Source: Geminisphaera colitermitum TAV2 (GTDB taxonomy: Bacteria; Verrucomicrobiota; Verrucomicrobiia; Opitutales; Opitutaceae). Taken from it: 64,000 nt of DNA. Under the pieces are notes generated by a model. That model ran no database searches. It had not been told where the DNA came from and worked only from the letters and a program-made list of their open reading frames with translations. The stretch spans positions 124,001 to 188,000 of the forward strand of contig NZ_ABEA03000041.1 of assembly GCF_000171235.2 (NCBI RefSeq), read 5' to 3'. This document shows positions 17,241 to 24,252 of the stretch, piece by piece (positions within the stretch are counted from its first letter, which is position 1; every line of letters begins with the position of its first letter). Made by a program: the position numbers and the translations under genes.

Positions 17241-18272
17241 ATGCCGCTCAATCAACGCACCCTAGCCCGCCACGCTGGCGTCAGCCAGACGGCGGTTTCG
17301 CTCGCGCTGCGCAACCACCCATCGATCCCCGCCGCCACGCGCCAGCGCATCCAACAACTCGCCGAGTCGCAAGGTTACCGGACCAACCCCAACGTCGCCA
17401 GCCTCATGGCGCAAATCCGCCGCAACCGTCGCTCCGAAACCATCGGCGATTGCATTGCCCTCGTCGTCGATGCGGCAAACCAAGCTGGCTGGCTCGACCG
17501 CGAGTATTGCCAACGCCAATACGACGGCATGACTGCCCGCGCCGCCGAACTCGGCTTTCGCGCCGAACCCTTTTTCTTGCGCGCCCAAGGCATGACCGTC
17601 GCGCGACTCGACAACATCCTGCACGCCCGCGGCATTCGCAGCCTCGTGCTCGCCGGACCAAAACGCAGCCCCATCGACCTCTCCGCCATGCGCTGGCAAG
17701 ACTACGCCTGCGCCACCATTTCCTACACCTGGGACTGGCCCCCGGTGGACCGCATTTCGTCGCACCACCGGCACAACATGGACACCGTGCTGCACCAACT
17801 GCACGCACGCGGCTACCGGCGCATCGGCCTGAGCCTGCAACCCCACGAAGTCGAAGCCGTTGACCAAAACTGGCTCTCCAGCGTACTCGTCATGAACCAA
17901 CGACTCCCCGCCCGCCGCCGCATTTCCCTCTTCGTCGGCCAGCAGAACGCGGCCACACTTCCCTCCTTTGCCCGCTGGCTTGAAAAACACAAACCCGACG
18001 CGCTCGTAACGCTCACCGGTTGGGAAGAAACCTGGTTGCGCCGCCTCGGACTGCGCACCCCATCCGACATCGGCCATGCCTGCGTCAACCGCCCCGGCAA
18101 GACCCGCGTCTCGGGCATCGAAGAAGACCACGCAATGATCGGTTCAACCACAATCGAGCTGCTTGTTGCGCAGATGCACCGCAACGAATACGGCCTCCCC
18201 CGCCGTCCCCGCCTGACCCTCATCAACGGCGAATGGCGCGAAGGCAGCACCCTGCGCCCCGCGGCACCTTGA
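17241..18272 (+). CDS. LacI-family transcriptional regulator (module B, first)
   Basis: 343 residues. Helix-turn-helix at 3-25 (LNQRTLARHAGVSQTAVSLA), hinge GYRTNPNVASLMAQIRRNRR, and a divergent effector-binding domain with RGIRSLVLAGP, RGYRRIGLSLQPHEVEA and C-terminal EGSTLRP. Same subfamily as the other module regulators (3235, 18305, 41483). It is transcribed away from the GH3 gene with a palindromic site at its start, and is followed after 32 bases by a second LacI gene. Probably controls GH3 and itself; effector unknown. Confidence 0.92.
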   Translation: MPLNQRTLARHAGVSQTAVSLALRNHPSIPAATRQRIQQLAESQGYRTNPNVASLMAQIRRNRRSETIGDCIALVVDAANQAGWLDREYCQRQYDGMTARAAELGFRAEPFFLRAQGMTVARLDNILHARGIRSLVLAGPKRSPIDLSAMRWQDYACATISYTWDWPPVDRISSHHRHNMDTVLHQLHARGYRRIGLSLQPHEVEAVDQNWLSSVLVMNQRLPARRRISLFVGQQNAATLPSFARWLEKHKPDALVTLTGWEETWLRRLGLRTPSDIGHACVNRPGKTRVSGIEEDHAMIGSTTIELLVAQMHRNEYGLPRRPRLTLINGEWREGSTLRPAAP

Positions 18273-18290
18273 CGCCACACGCCGCCACGC

Positions 18291-18302
18291 TCAACAAGTT
18301 GA
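18291..18302. promoter_or_regulatory. Putative LacI operator before second lacI
   Basis: TCAACAAGTTGA within GCTCAACAAGTTGAAC, ending 2 bases before the ATG at 18305. Identical core to 14232-14243. Confidence 0.6.
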
Positions 18303-18304
18303 AC

Positions 18305-19348
18305 ATGGAAAAACGGATCACCATCCGGGAAATCGCCGCCCGCGCCGGCCTGCACTACTCCTCCGTCTCGCTCGCCCTTCGCGACGACCCGCGCCTCCCC
18401 GTCGCCACGCGCAAAAAAATCAAAACGCTCGCCGCCAAGATGGGCTACATTCCCGACGCCGCCCTCAGCGCCCTGGCCGCCTACCGCAATTCCCGCCGTC
18501 CCCACCCCGTCCACAGCGAACTCGCCTATCTCACCGACCGCGACGACCCCGACGACACCTTTGCCAACATCACCTACCAATACGCCCGCAACCAAGCCAC
18601 GCTCCTTGGCTACAATCTCCAAAAATATCTCCTTACCGGCGGCACGCCCGACCTCCGCCGCCTGCAATCCATCTGGTGGAATCGCGGTGTGCGCGGCATC
18701 ATGATTGGCCCCTTTCTCAATCCCGACCCGCTCACCGAAGTCACTTGGGAGAAATGGCCCGTCGTCGCCTACGGCCACTCCGTGCCCGAACCTGCCTTCA
18801 ACCGCGCCGTGCTGGATCATTTTCAAAACACCCTGAGCCACCTCAACGTCCTGCGTTCCAAGGGTTATTCGCGCATTGGTTTCTGCCTCCTTCCGAGCAT
18901 CGAACGGCACACCGCCGGCCGCATCCACGCCGCCTGGCTCTACGATCACTACGCCCTGCACCCCACCGACTCCATTCCCACCCCGCTCGTCCTCAACCAC
19001 GACCTCGAAAACCCGGACGTCTTGGAAAAATGGATACGATCCAACCACATCGACATCATCGTCGCGTATCTGGAACAATACGACATTCTCACTGCGCGCG
19101 GCTGGCGTTTCCCCCGCGACATCGGTTTCTCCCTGCTCACGCGCAAAAGCTACCACGCCGAGCCCCACGTGCAATTTTCCGGATTCAACACCAAGGCCGA
19201 AGTCCTTGCCGCCAACACCATTCACTTCCTTGTCTCCCTCATTCACGAACAAGCCTGCGGCATCCTCGACACCCCGCGCCACTACATGATTTCCGGCGAA
19301 TTTCACGAAGGAGAAACCCTCCGCAAAACACCTCGAAAAACAAAATAG
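18305..19348 (+). CDS. LacI-family transcriptional regulator (module B, second)
   Basis: 347 residues from ATG 18305. Helix-turn-helix at 5-27 (ITIREIAARAGLHYSSVSLA), hinge GYIPDAALSALAAYRN, then the effector domain with RGVRGIMIGPFLNPDP, KGYSRIGFCLLP and C-terminal GEFHEGETLRK. The ATG directly follows the palindrome TCAACAAGTTGA. Matching sites stand before the PEP-CTERM gene at 19441 and the oxidoreductase at 14141, so those are the likely targets together with itself. Two adjacent LacI genes with different operators suggest two signals feed into one locus. Confidence 0.92.
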   Translation: MEKRITIREIAARAGLHYSSVSLALRDDPRLPVATRKKIKTLAAKMGYIPDAALSALAAYRNSRRPHPVHSELAYLTDRDDPDDTFANITYQYARNQATLLGYNLQKYLLTGGTPDLRRLQSIWWNRGVRGIMIGPFLNPDPLTEVTWEKWPVVAYGHSVPEPAFNRAVLDHFQNTLSHLNVLRSKGYSRIGFCLLPSIERHTAGRIHAAWLYDHYALHPTDSIPTPLVLNHDLENPDVLEKWIRSNHIDIIVAYLEQYDILTARGWRFPRDIGFSLLTRKSYHAEPHVQFSGFNTKAEVLAANTIHFLVSLIHEQACGILDTPRHYMISGEFHEGETLRKTPRKTK

Positions 19349-19378
19349 CCGACTCATCTGTAAAATCTCACGCTTTGC

Positions 19379-19390
19379 TCAACAATTTGA
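19379..19390. promoter_or_regulatory. Putative LacI operator before PEP-CTERM gene
   Basis: TCAACAATTTGA in context GCTCAACAATTTGAATTGC, 50 bases upstream of the start at 19441. One mismatch to the 18291 site, with the same GC before it. Confidence 0.55.
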
Positions 19391-19440
19391 ATTGCGTGGA
19401 CATTGCCCGACAGAATTCCCGGGGCATACGGTTGGTCACC

Positions 19441-20580
19441 ATGAAATCACCCAATTCATCACTCCCCGTATCCACCACGCCTGCCTCGGGTTTTCCGCAC
19501 ATCATCAAAATCACAACTACAGCCCTGATCGGCATAATCTGCCTGGCATTACAGCCGACAGCTCAAGCCGCGACGAAAGAGTGGATCGCCCCCAGTTCGG
19601 TCAACCTCGGTGGAGCCAATAATTGGACGGGGGCCAGCACTCCGACATCGGCGGATGAAGTTCTCTTTGCGACAGTTCCCAATCCCATTTTGACGACAGG
19701 CAATAACCTGAATTGGGGCGACCTCGTTTGGAACACGAACACATCAGGCACGCTGGCCATTGCATCGGGCCAAAGCTCCAACAGAGTCCTCTCCATTGGC
19801 AGCGGAACATCCGGCAGCACGGCGGCGATTGCTGCGGGCGGGGCTGCAGGTGACTTGATCGTGCTCGGCGACAATGTCACAAACGGCACACTCACCATCT
19901 CCGGCGAAAACAACGGCTCCTATCACCTGCGCCTGAGCATCGGTCGCGACGGTAACATCAACGTCAAAAACGCAAACGCGACACTCGTCATAAGCGCCGA
20001 CTCTTATCAGGGTGATTTTGCACTCACCAAAACCGGACTCGGCACGCTCACCATTGGCACATCCTGGGGAAGCTTCGGAGCCAGCAAAACCTTTACCATC
20101 GCCGCCGGCACCGTAAACGCCAACCACGGCGGCGCACTCGGCGCGGGCAACGTCGCACTCGAAGGCGGCGTGCTCACCATCAAGGAAGGCAGCACCGGCA
20201 CCCTCTCAGTCAAAGCAGGCAAAACCTTCACCATGAGCGCGGGCACCCTCAGCTTCTCCTTCGCCAACGCCACCAGCCACGACCAGATCACCACCGACGC
20301 CGGCACAGGCTCCACCTTCAACATCACCGGCGGCATCCTTGACCTCAACAACAGTATCGCCGACTACAGCGTGACGTACACCCTCTTCAAAGACTTCGAC
20401 TCCGGTTCCGTCGCCAACCTCCAGATCATCAATTACGACACAGCCAACTACACCGCCAGCCTTGGCAACAACGGCGTCCTCTCCTTTGTTGCCAACACCA
20501 TTCCCGAACCCTCCACCTGGACCGCAATCATCGGTAGCCTCGTTCTGACGCTCGCCCTCCTGCACCGCCGCCGCCATTGA
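19441..20580 (+). CDS. PEP-CTERM protein with autotransporter-type beta strands (module B)
   Basis: 379 residues. Signal peptide 1-43 (hydrophobic ALIGIICLALQ, cleavage after AQAA). The body is Gly/Thr/Asn-rich with repeats like the autotransporter-associated beta-strand repeat (ALTKTGLGTLTIGTSW, GALGAGNVALEGGVLTI, LSVKAGKTFTMSAGTLSF), predicting an extended beta-solenoid. The C-terminus has IPEPSTWTAIIG, a hydrophobic helix and HRRRH, a PEP-CTERM sorting tag. It follows the lacI pair and carries the 19379 operator. No enzymatic motif. Probably a surface or secreted adhesin- or scaffold-like protein of this carbohydrate module; exact role unknown. Confidence 0.87.
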   Translation: MKSPNSSLPVSTTPASGFPHIIKITTTALIGIICLALQPTAQAATKEWIAPSSVNLGGANNWTGASTPTSADEVLFATVPNPILTTGNNLNWGDLVWNTNTSGTLAIASGQSSNRVLSIGSGTSGSTAAIAAGGAAGDLIVLGDNVTNGTLTISGENNGSYHLRLSIGRDGNINVKNANATLVISADSYQGDFALTKTGLGTLTIGTSWGSFGASKTFTIAAGTVNANHGGALGAGNVALEGGVLTIKEGSTGTLSVKAGKTFTMSAGTLSFSFANATSHDQITTDAGTGSTFNITGGILDLNNSIADYSVTYTLFKDFDSGSVANLQIINYDTANYTASLGNNGVLSFVANTIPEPSTWTAIIGSLVLTLALLHRRRH

Positions 20581-20598
20581 CCTCCTCCCAGTAAAAAA

Positions 20599-20630
20599 CG
20601 ACTTGGACCCATTAACATCGGTCTAAGTCG
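20599..20630. terminator. Hairpin followed by C19, possible terminator
   Basis: CGACTTGGACC, a 10-base loop, then GGTCTAAGTCG: an 11-pair stem with one G-T pair, 18 bases after the PEP-CTERM stop. It is followed after three bases by a 19-base C run, not a T run, so a classical Rho-independent terminator is not certain. Confidence 0.5.
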
Positions 20631-20633
20631 CCT

Positions 20634-20652
20634 CCCCCCCCCCCCCCCCCCC
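20634..20652. repeat. C19 tract in leader of beta-helix gene
   Basis: Nineteen C, ending 16 bases before the ATG at 20669; C is on the mRNA strand. Confidence 0.9.
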
Positions 20653-20668
20653 GCCTCTCCTGCCGATC

Positions 20669-22381
20669 ATGAAGCGCCGCCTGTCCAGCCTCCTACTCCT
20701 CCTCCCCGCGACACTCGCACTCGCGGCCACGCCCACGCCCGCCACGCTCTGGACCGAATACACCCAATCCCCCGACACCCATCCCAATATCCCCAACTGC
20801 TCGTATTCAGGATACCACTACGGCGAGAAGAAACTCCCCTCCCCCGCCGAACTGGACGCACTCCCCCGCCACGACGTCACCCGCCACGGAGCCAAAGGCG
20901 ACGGCCACACCGACGACACCGCAGCCATCCGCGCCGCCCTCCAGTCCGTCGATCCTGCCACCGGCGGCATCGTGTATTTCCCCAAAGGCAAATACAGCGT
21001 CAGCCAAGCCCTCTTCGTACACACCAACCGCACCGTCCTTCGCGGCGAAAGCCAGAACGGCACCGAAATCATCTTCACCCAACCCCTCAACCGCGCCTAC
21101 GGCACCTTTGACCTCGTCACCAATGGAACACCCATCACCCGCTGGAGCTACGAAGGCGGCCTCATCTGGTTTGCGCCCAAAGAACGCGGCACCACCTGGC
21201 GTCCCGCCGGCACCGCACTCGATTCCCCCGTTGACCGCAAAAACTACCGTTTTCACTGGCTCGTGACAGGCGACACCTTCAACGTATCCAAACCAGCACG
21301 ACGCGGCGACCGCACCCTCACCTTCGCTCCCGCCCCCTCGCCTGATGCCCCGCTCCACCCCGGCGACATGCTCCTCCTCCTGTTAACGCACCCCACCGAC
21401 CATTCCCTCGCCAAACACCTCGCCGGTGACGGCCCTTGGGCAGAATCCTACCCATGGAACGGCGCTCCCAACGCACGCTGGGGCATGGCGTGGAAAAAAC
21501 CCGAACCTCTCCGCTGGCCCGTCGAAATCACTGCCTACGATTCGACAACCAACACCGTTACACTTCGTCAACCCCTCCGCTTTGACATCCGCCCCGAATG
21601 GCAAGCCACCCTCCAACGCATGGGTCCGCTCCTGCGCGAAAGCGGCATCGAAAACCTCACCCTCCGCTACAACCGCGCCTACACGTGGGACAAAAAAATG
21701 CACCACAGCGAGGAAGGCTGGAATGCTCCCTACTTCAACAACGCCATCCACTGCTGGCTGCGCGACGTCACCATGATCGACGCCGACAACGGCCCCAACC
21801 TCACCTGCTCAAAAAACAACACCCTCACCCGCTTCACCCTCAAAGCCAGCCGCCCTGAAACCCTTGACCACCACCACGGCACCCTCACCCGCTCCAGCAG
21901 CCACGACAACCTCATCAGCGATTTTCGCATCGAAAGCCGTCCGCTCCACGGCCTCAACATCGAGTCCCAAAGCACCGGCAACGTCTGGACCCGCGGCATC
22001 CTTGAACACGGCGTATTCGATTCCCACCGACGCGAACCCTTTGAAAACCTCCGCTCCGACGTCACCCTCCTTGCCAACGACGGCACGCACGGCGGCAACG
22101 GCGGCCCCATCATGGGAGCCCGCTTCGTCAACTGGAACATCCGCACCCCTGCCGACAACAACTACATGGTAGGCTGGGCCGACCTCACACCCGCCGGAGC
22201 CATTGTCGGCCTGCAAGGCTCGCAACCCACATGGACTCGCAAACCCGGTGAGAAATCCGACCAAGTTCCCGCAGGCGATCAATCCGCCTGCCGCATCGAA
22301 GACATAGGACGCGTCCCGTATCCAGAAAACCTCTACGAAGCGCAACTCCGCCATCGTATCCAAAAAACCGCCACGCCATAA
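20669..22381 (+). CDS. Exported pectate-lyase-like beta-helix protein
   Basis: 570 residues. Signal peptide 1-20 (LLLLLPATLALAA). The family hallmark VTRHGAKGDGHTDDTAA (70-86) is the opening of the pectate-lyase-3/GH28-like beta-helix fold, followed by GGIVYFPKGKYSVSQAL, LRGESQNGTEIIF and later helix rungs (GIENLTLRYN, HHHGTLTRSSSHDNLISDF, LNIESQSTGNVW). The protein probably cleaves an acidic polysaccharide outside the cytoplasm, but the fold alone does not tell lyase from hydrolase. It has a C19 leader and is followed by a pseudopilin gene after 24 bases. Confidence 0.85.
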   Translation: MKRRLSSLLLLLPATLALAATPTPATLWTEYTQSPDTHPNIPNCSYSGYHYGEKKLPSPAELDALPRHDVTRHGAKGDGHTDDTAAIRAALQSVDPATGGIVYFPKGKYSVSQALFVHTNRTVLRGESQNGTEIIFTQPLNRAYGTFDLVTNGTPITRWSYEGGLIWFAPKERGTTWRPAGTALDSPVDRKNYRFHWLVTGDTFNVSKPARRGDRTLTFAPAPSPDAPLHPGDMLLLLLTHPTDHSLAKHLAGDGPWAESYPWNGAPNARWGMAWKKPEPLRWPVEITAYDSTTNTVTLRQPLRFDIRPEWQATLQRMGPLLRESGIENLTLRYNRAYTWDKKMHHSEEGWNAPYFNNAIHCWLRDVTMIDADNGPNLTCSKNNTLTRFTLKASRPETLDHHHGTLTRSSSHDNLISDFRIESRPLHGLNIESQSTGNVWTRGILEHGVFDSHRREPFENLRSDVTLLANDGTHGGNGGPIMGARFVNWNIRTPADNNYMVGWADLTPAGAIVGLQGSQPTWTRKPGEKSDQVPAGDQSACRIEDIGRVPYPENLYEAQLRHRIQKTATP

Positions 22382-22388
22382 TCCCAAT

Positions 22389-22399
22389 CCCCCCCCCCC
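22389..22399. repeat. C11 tract in pseudopilin leader
   Basis: Eleven C ending 6 bases before the ATG at 22406, in the place of a ribosome site. Confidence 0.85.
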
Positions 22400-22405
22400 G
22401 CGCCA

Positions 22406-23116
22406 ATGAAACATCACTTTTGCAGTCCCCGGGCATTCACCTTGATCGAACTTCTTACGGTCATCGCCATCATCGGCATCCTTGCTGCGATCATCATCCC
22501 CACCGTTGGCAAAGTCCGCGAGTCCGCCCGCGCCGCCCAATGCGCCAGCAACCTCCGCCAAATCCAACTCGCCAACATCCTCTACGCTCAGGATAATAAC
22601 GGCAAATATGCTCCCGCTGCCATCGGTGACGGCACTGGCGACGACCCAGAACGCAAGTGGCTGCTAAATAAAGAACTACAAGGCTATTTAACAAAGGTAA
22701 AAACAACGGGGACGAGCAAATGGCCCGTTCAATTTTTATGTCCGACCAGTGTGGCGGCAGGCAACACGCCTGAAGCCAGTCCTGACAATTATCCCGGCTA
22801 TTCCTATGGCTATAATGTTACCCAGAAACCCCCCACTGGTGTCCGCGGATTCACTATCAGCGAAGTCGTGCGCCCCAGCACCAGTCTTGCTTGGGCCGAT
22901 GCCGTGGACTGGTTGATCGACTGGGAACCACCTCACACCAGCTATTATGACGAATCTGATCCCACTACCAAAAAAACCAAAGCCGTTGCCTACCGACACA
23001 GCAGCAAACTCAACGTCGCTTACTGGGACGCCCACGTTCGCCGCCTCTCCCGTGACGAAGTCGTTGTGAATTCTGTATCCGACCCCAACATGAAACTTTG
23101 GTACGTCATGCAGTAA
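22406..23116 (+). CDS. Prepilin-like protein with H-X9-DA variant (module B)
   Basis: 236 residues. Short leader [10 protein letters not shown], then [20 protein letters not shown] (cleavage after Ala10, glutamate at +5). The soluble part has [20 protein letters not shown], standard for these pseudopilins. Near the C-terminus [18 protein letters not shown] is the H-X9-DG motif with Gly replaced by Ala. Its C11 leader and the tight spacing to the beta-helix gene suggest one transcript. Needs a prepilin peptidase encoded elsewhere. Function in the module unknown. Confidence 0.88.
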   Translation: MKHHFCSPRAFTLIELLTVIAIIGILAAIIIPTVGKVRESARAAQCASNLRQIQLANILYAQDNNGKYAPAAIGDGTGDDPERKWLLNKELQGYLTKVKTTGTSKWPVQFLCPTSVAAGNTPEASPDNYPGYSYGYNVTQKPPTGVRGFTISEVVRPSTSLAWADAVDWLIDWEPPHTSYYDESDPTTKKTKAVAYRHSSKLNVAYWDAHVRRLSRDEVVVNSVSDPNMKLWYVMQ

Positions 23117-23205
23117 TGGATACCCCCTCCGCCTCGTGACGCGGTGACATCGCCTCATGGCCGCAAAGCCAAAGCGACACCTGAGTCCGTATTTTTCCCT
23201 CCCAC

Positions 23206-24171
23206 TCACACCTCCGTTCGGTGCCGTCTGCGCCAGGCGAGCGGTGTCATGCCCGCCTTTTGCTGGAAAAAACGGTGAAAATACTGCGGCGAACTGAACC
23301 CGCACTCCGCCGCGATGTGCGACACCTTGTAATACGTCCCCTGCAACAACCCCCGCGCCCGCTCCAACCGCAACGCGTCGCGCAACTCCACGAACGACAT
23401 CCCCGTCGCCTCCCGCACCGCGTGCGTTGTCCGCGTAGGCGACAACCCCAAATGCTTCGCCAAGTCGCCAAGCGATGGATTCGTCCGCGCATTTTTTTCC
23501 AAAAACGCCTGAATCGCCCCGCGTCGAAACCCGCGTGACGTCTCGCTGCTGAAACGCGGCCTCCGCAAATGTTCACCCAAAAACGCCCCCAGCATCCGCG
23601 CCAGCCCCACCGCGCGCCGCCGCGCCGGCGCATGCAAAAACGGCAGCCCCTCCGGCTGATCCGCCCGCGTGCGAAATTGCCCCACGAACGCCACCCCCGC
23701 CAGTCCCTCGTCCGTGAACAACGGCACAATGACCTCGTCAGCGCCCGCGTGGCATGTATTCACAAAAATCTTACGCTCGCGATCGCACCGCTCCGGCACC
23801 TCCCGCAAGTCGCAATCCCGGCACCGCAGGTTATGCTTCAAGACCTCTTTCACGTGCAGGCAAAACCGCGACAAATGCAGACAAAACCTCGGCTGTGCAA
23901 CCACCTCACCCAGCACCGTCCCCTGAGCATGTGACACCGGCAGCAGCTTGACGCAAACCGACAGCCCCGTCGCCTTTTGAAACGCCTCCAACGCCTCGAC
24001 GATTTCACTGGAGGAAGGGTCTTCCGACCCGCCGACGAGACGAGCGGGCGCGAGGCTCGCACTTCTGGCGTCGGAAAACGAGGTGTTGTCGCGTTTGGCG
24101 GGTCGTGAGACCCTCCCTCCAATTCCGTCCGCTGTCTGCCATTTCGCTCTCATTGCCTTGTCATTAAACAC
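23206..24171 (-). CDS. PocR-domain AraC-type transcriptional regulator
   Basis: 321 residues. Residues about 60-185 form a PocR-like sensory domain (FQKATGLSVCVKLLP, CRDCDLREVPERCDRERK with a cysteine cluster, NTCHAGADEVIVPLF, LAGVAFVGQFRT); this domain in the PocR family binds small polyols or related compounds. The C-terminal 110 residues are an AraC double helix-turn-helix ending CGFSSPQYFHRFFQQKAGMT. The N-terminal 18-54 (GGRVSRPAKRDNT to LVGGSEDPSS) derives from an inverted-repeat element at 24009-24119 and has no counterpart in the family. Starts at 24171 or 24153 are possible. Divergent from the intact FAD oxidoreductase at 24253, its likely target. Confidence 0.87.
   Translation of the reverse strand: MFNDKAMRAKWQTADGIGGRVSRPAKRDNTSFSDARSASLAPARLVGGSEDPSSSEIVEALEAFQKATGLSVCVKLLPVSHAQGTVLGEVVAQPRFCLHLSRFCLHVKEVLKHNLRCRDCDLREVPERCDRERKIFVNTCHAGADEVIVPLFTDEGLAGVAFVGQFRTRADQPEGLPFLHAPARRRAVGLARMLGAFLGEHLRRPRFSSETSRGFRRGAIQAFLEKNARTNPSLGDLAKHLGLSPTRTTHAVREATGMSFVELRDALRLERARGLLQGTYYKVSHIAAECGFSSPQYFHRFFQQKAGMTPLAWRRRHRTEV
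24009..24119. repeat. Inverted-repeat element inside AraC gene 5' end
   Basis: GGAGGAAGGGTCTTCCGACC at the left and a diverged complement GGTCGTGAGACCCTCCCTCC at the right, enclosing about 70 bases. It encodes the odd N-terminal extension of the PocR-AraC protein. Confidence 0.6.
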
Positions 24172-24252
24172 TAAAAACAGCCGAAAACTACATTTTTTTG
24201 ACCGTTTCCCCCACTAGCCACACTCCCGTCCCTCAGCTACACTCATCGCACC

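Noticed and set aside
17813-19357. 514-codon minus-strand frame
   Set aside because: Antisense of two LacI genes with good helix-turn-helix motifs.
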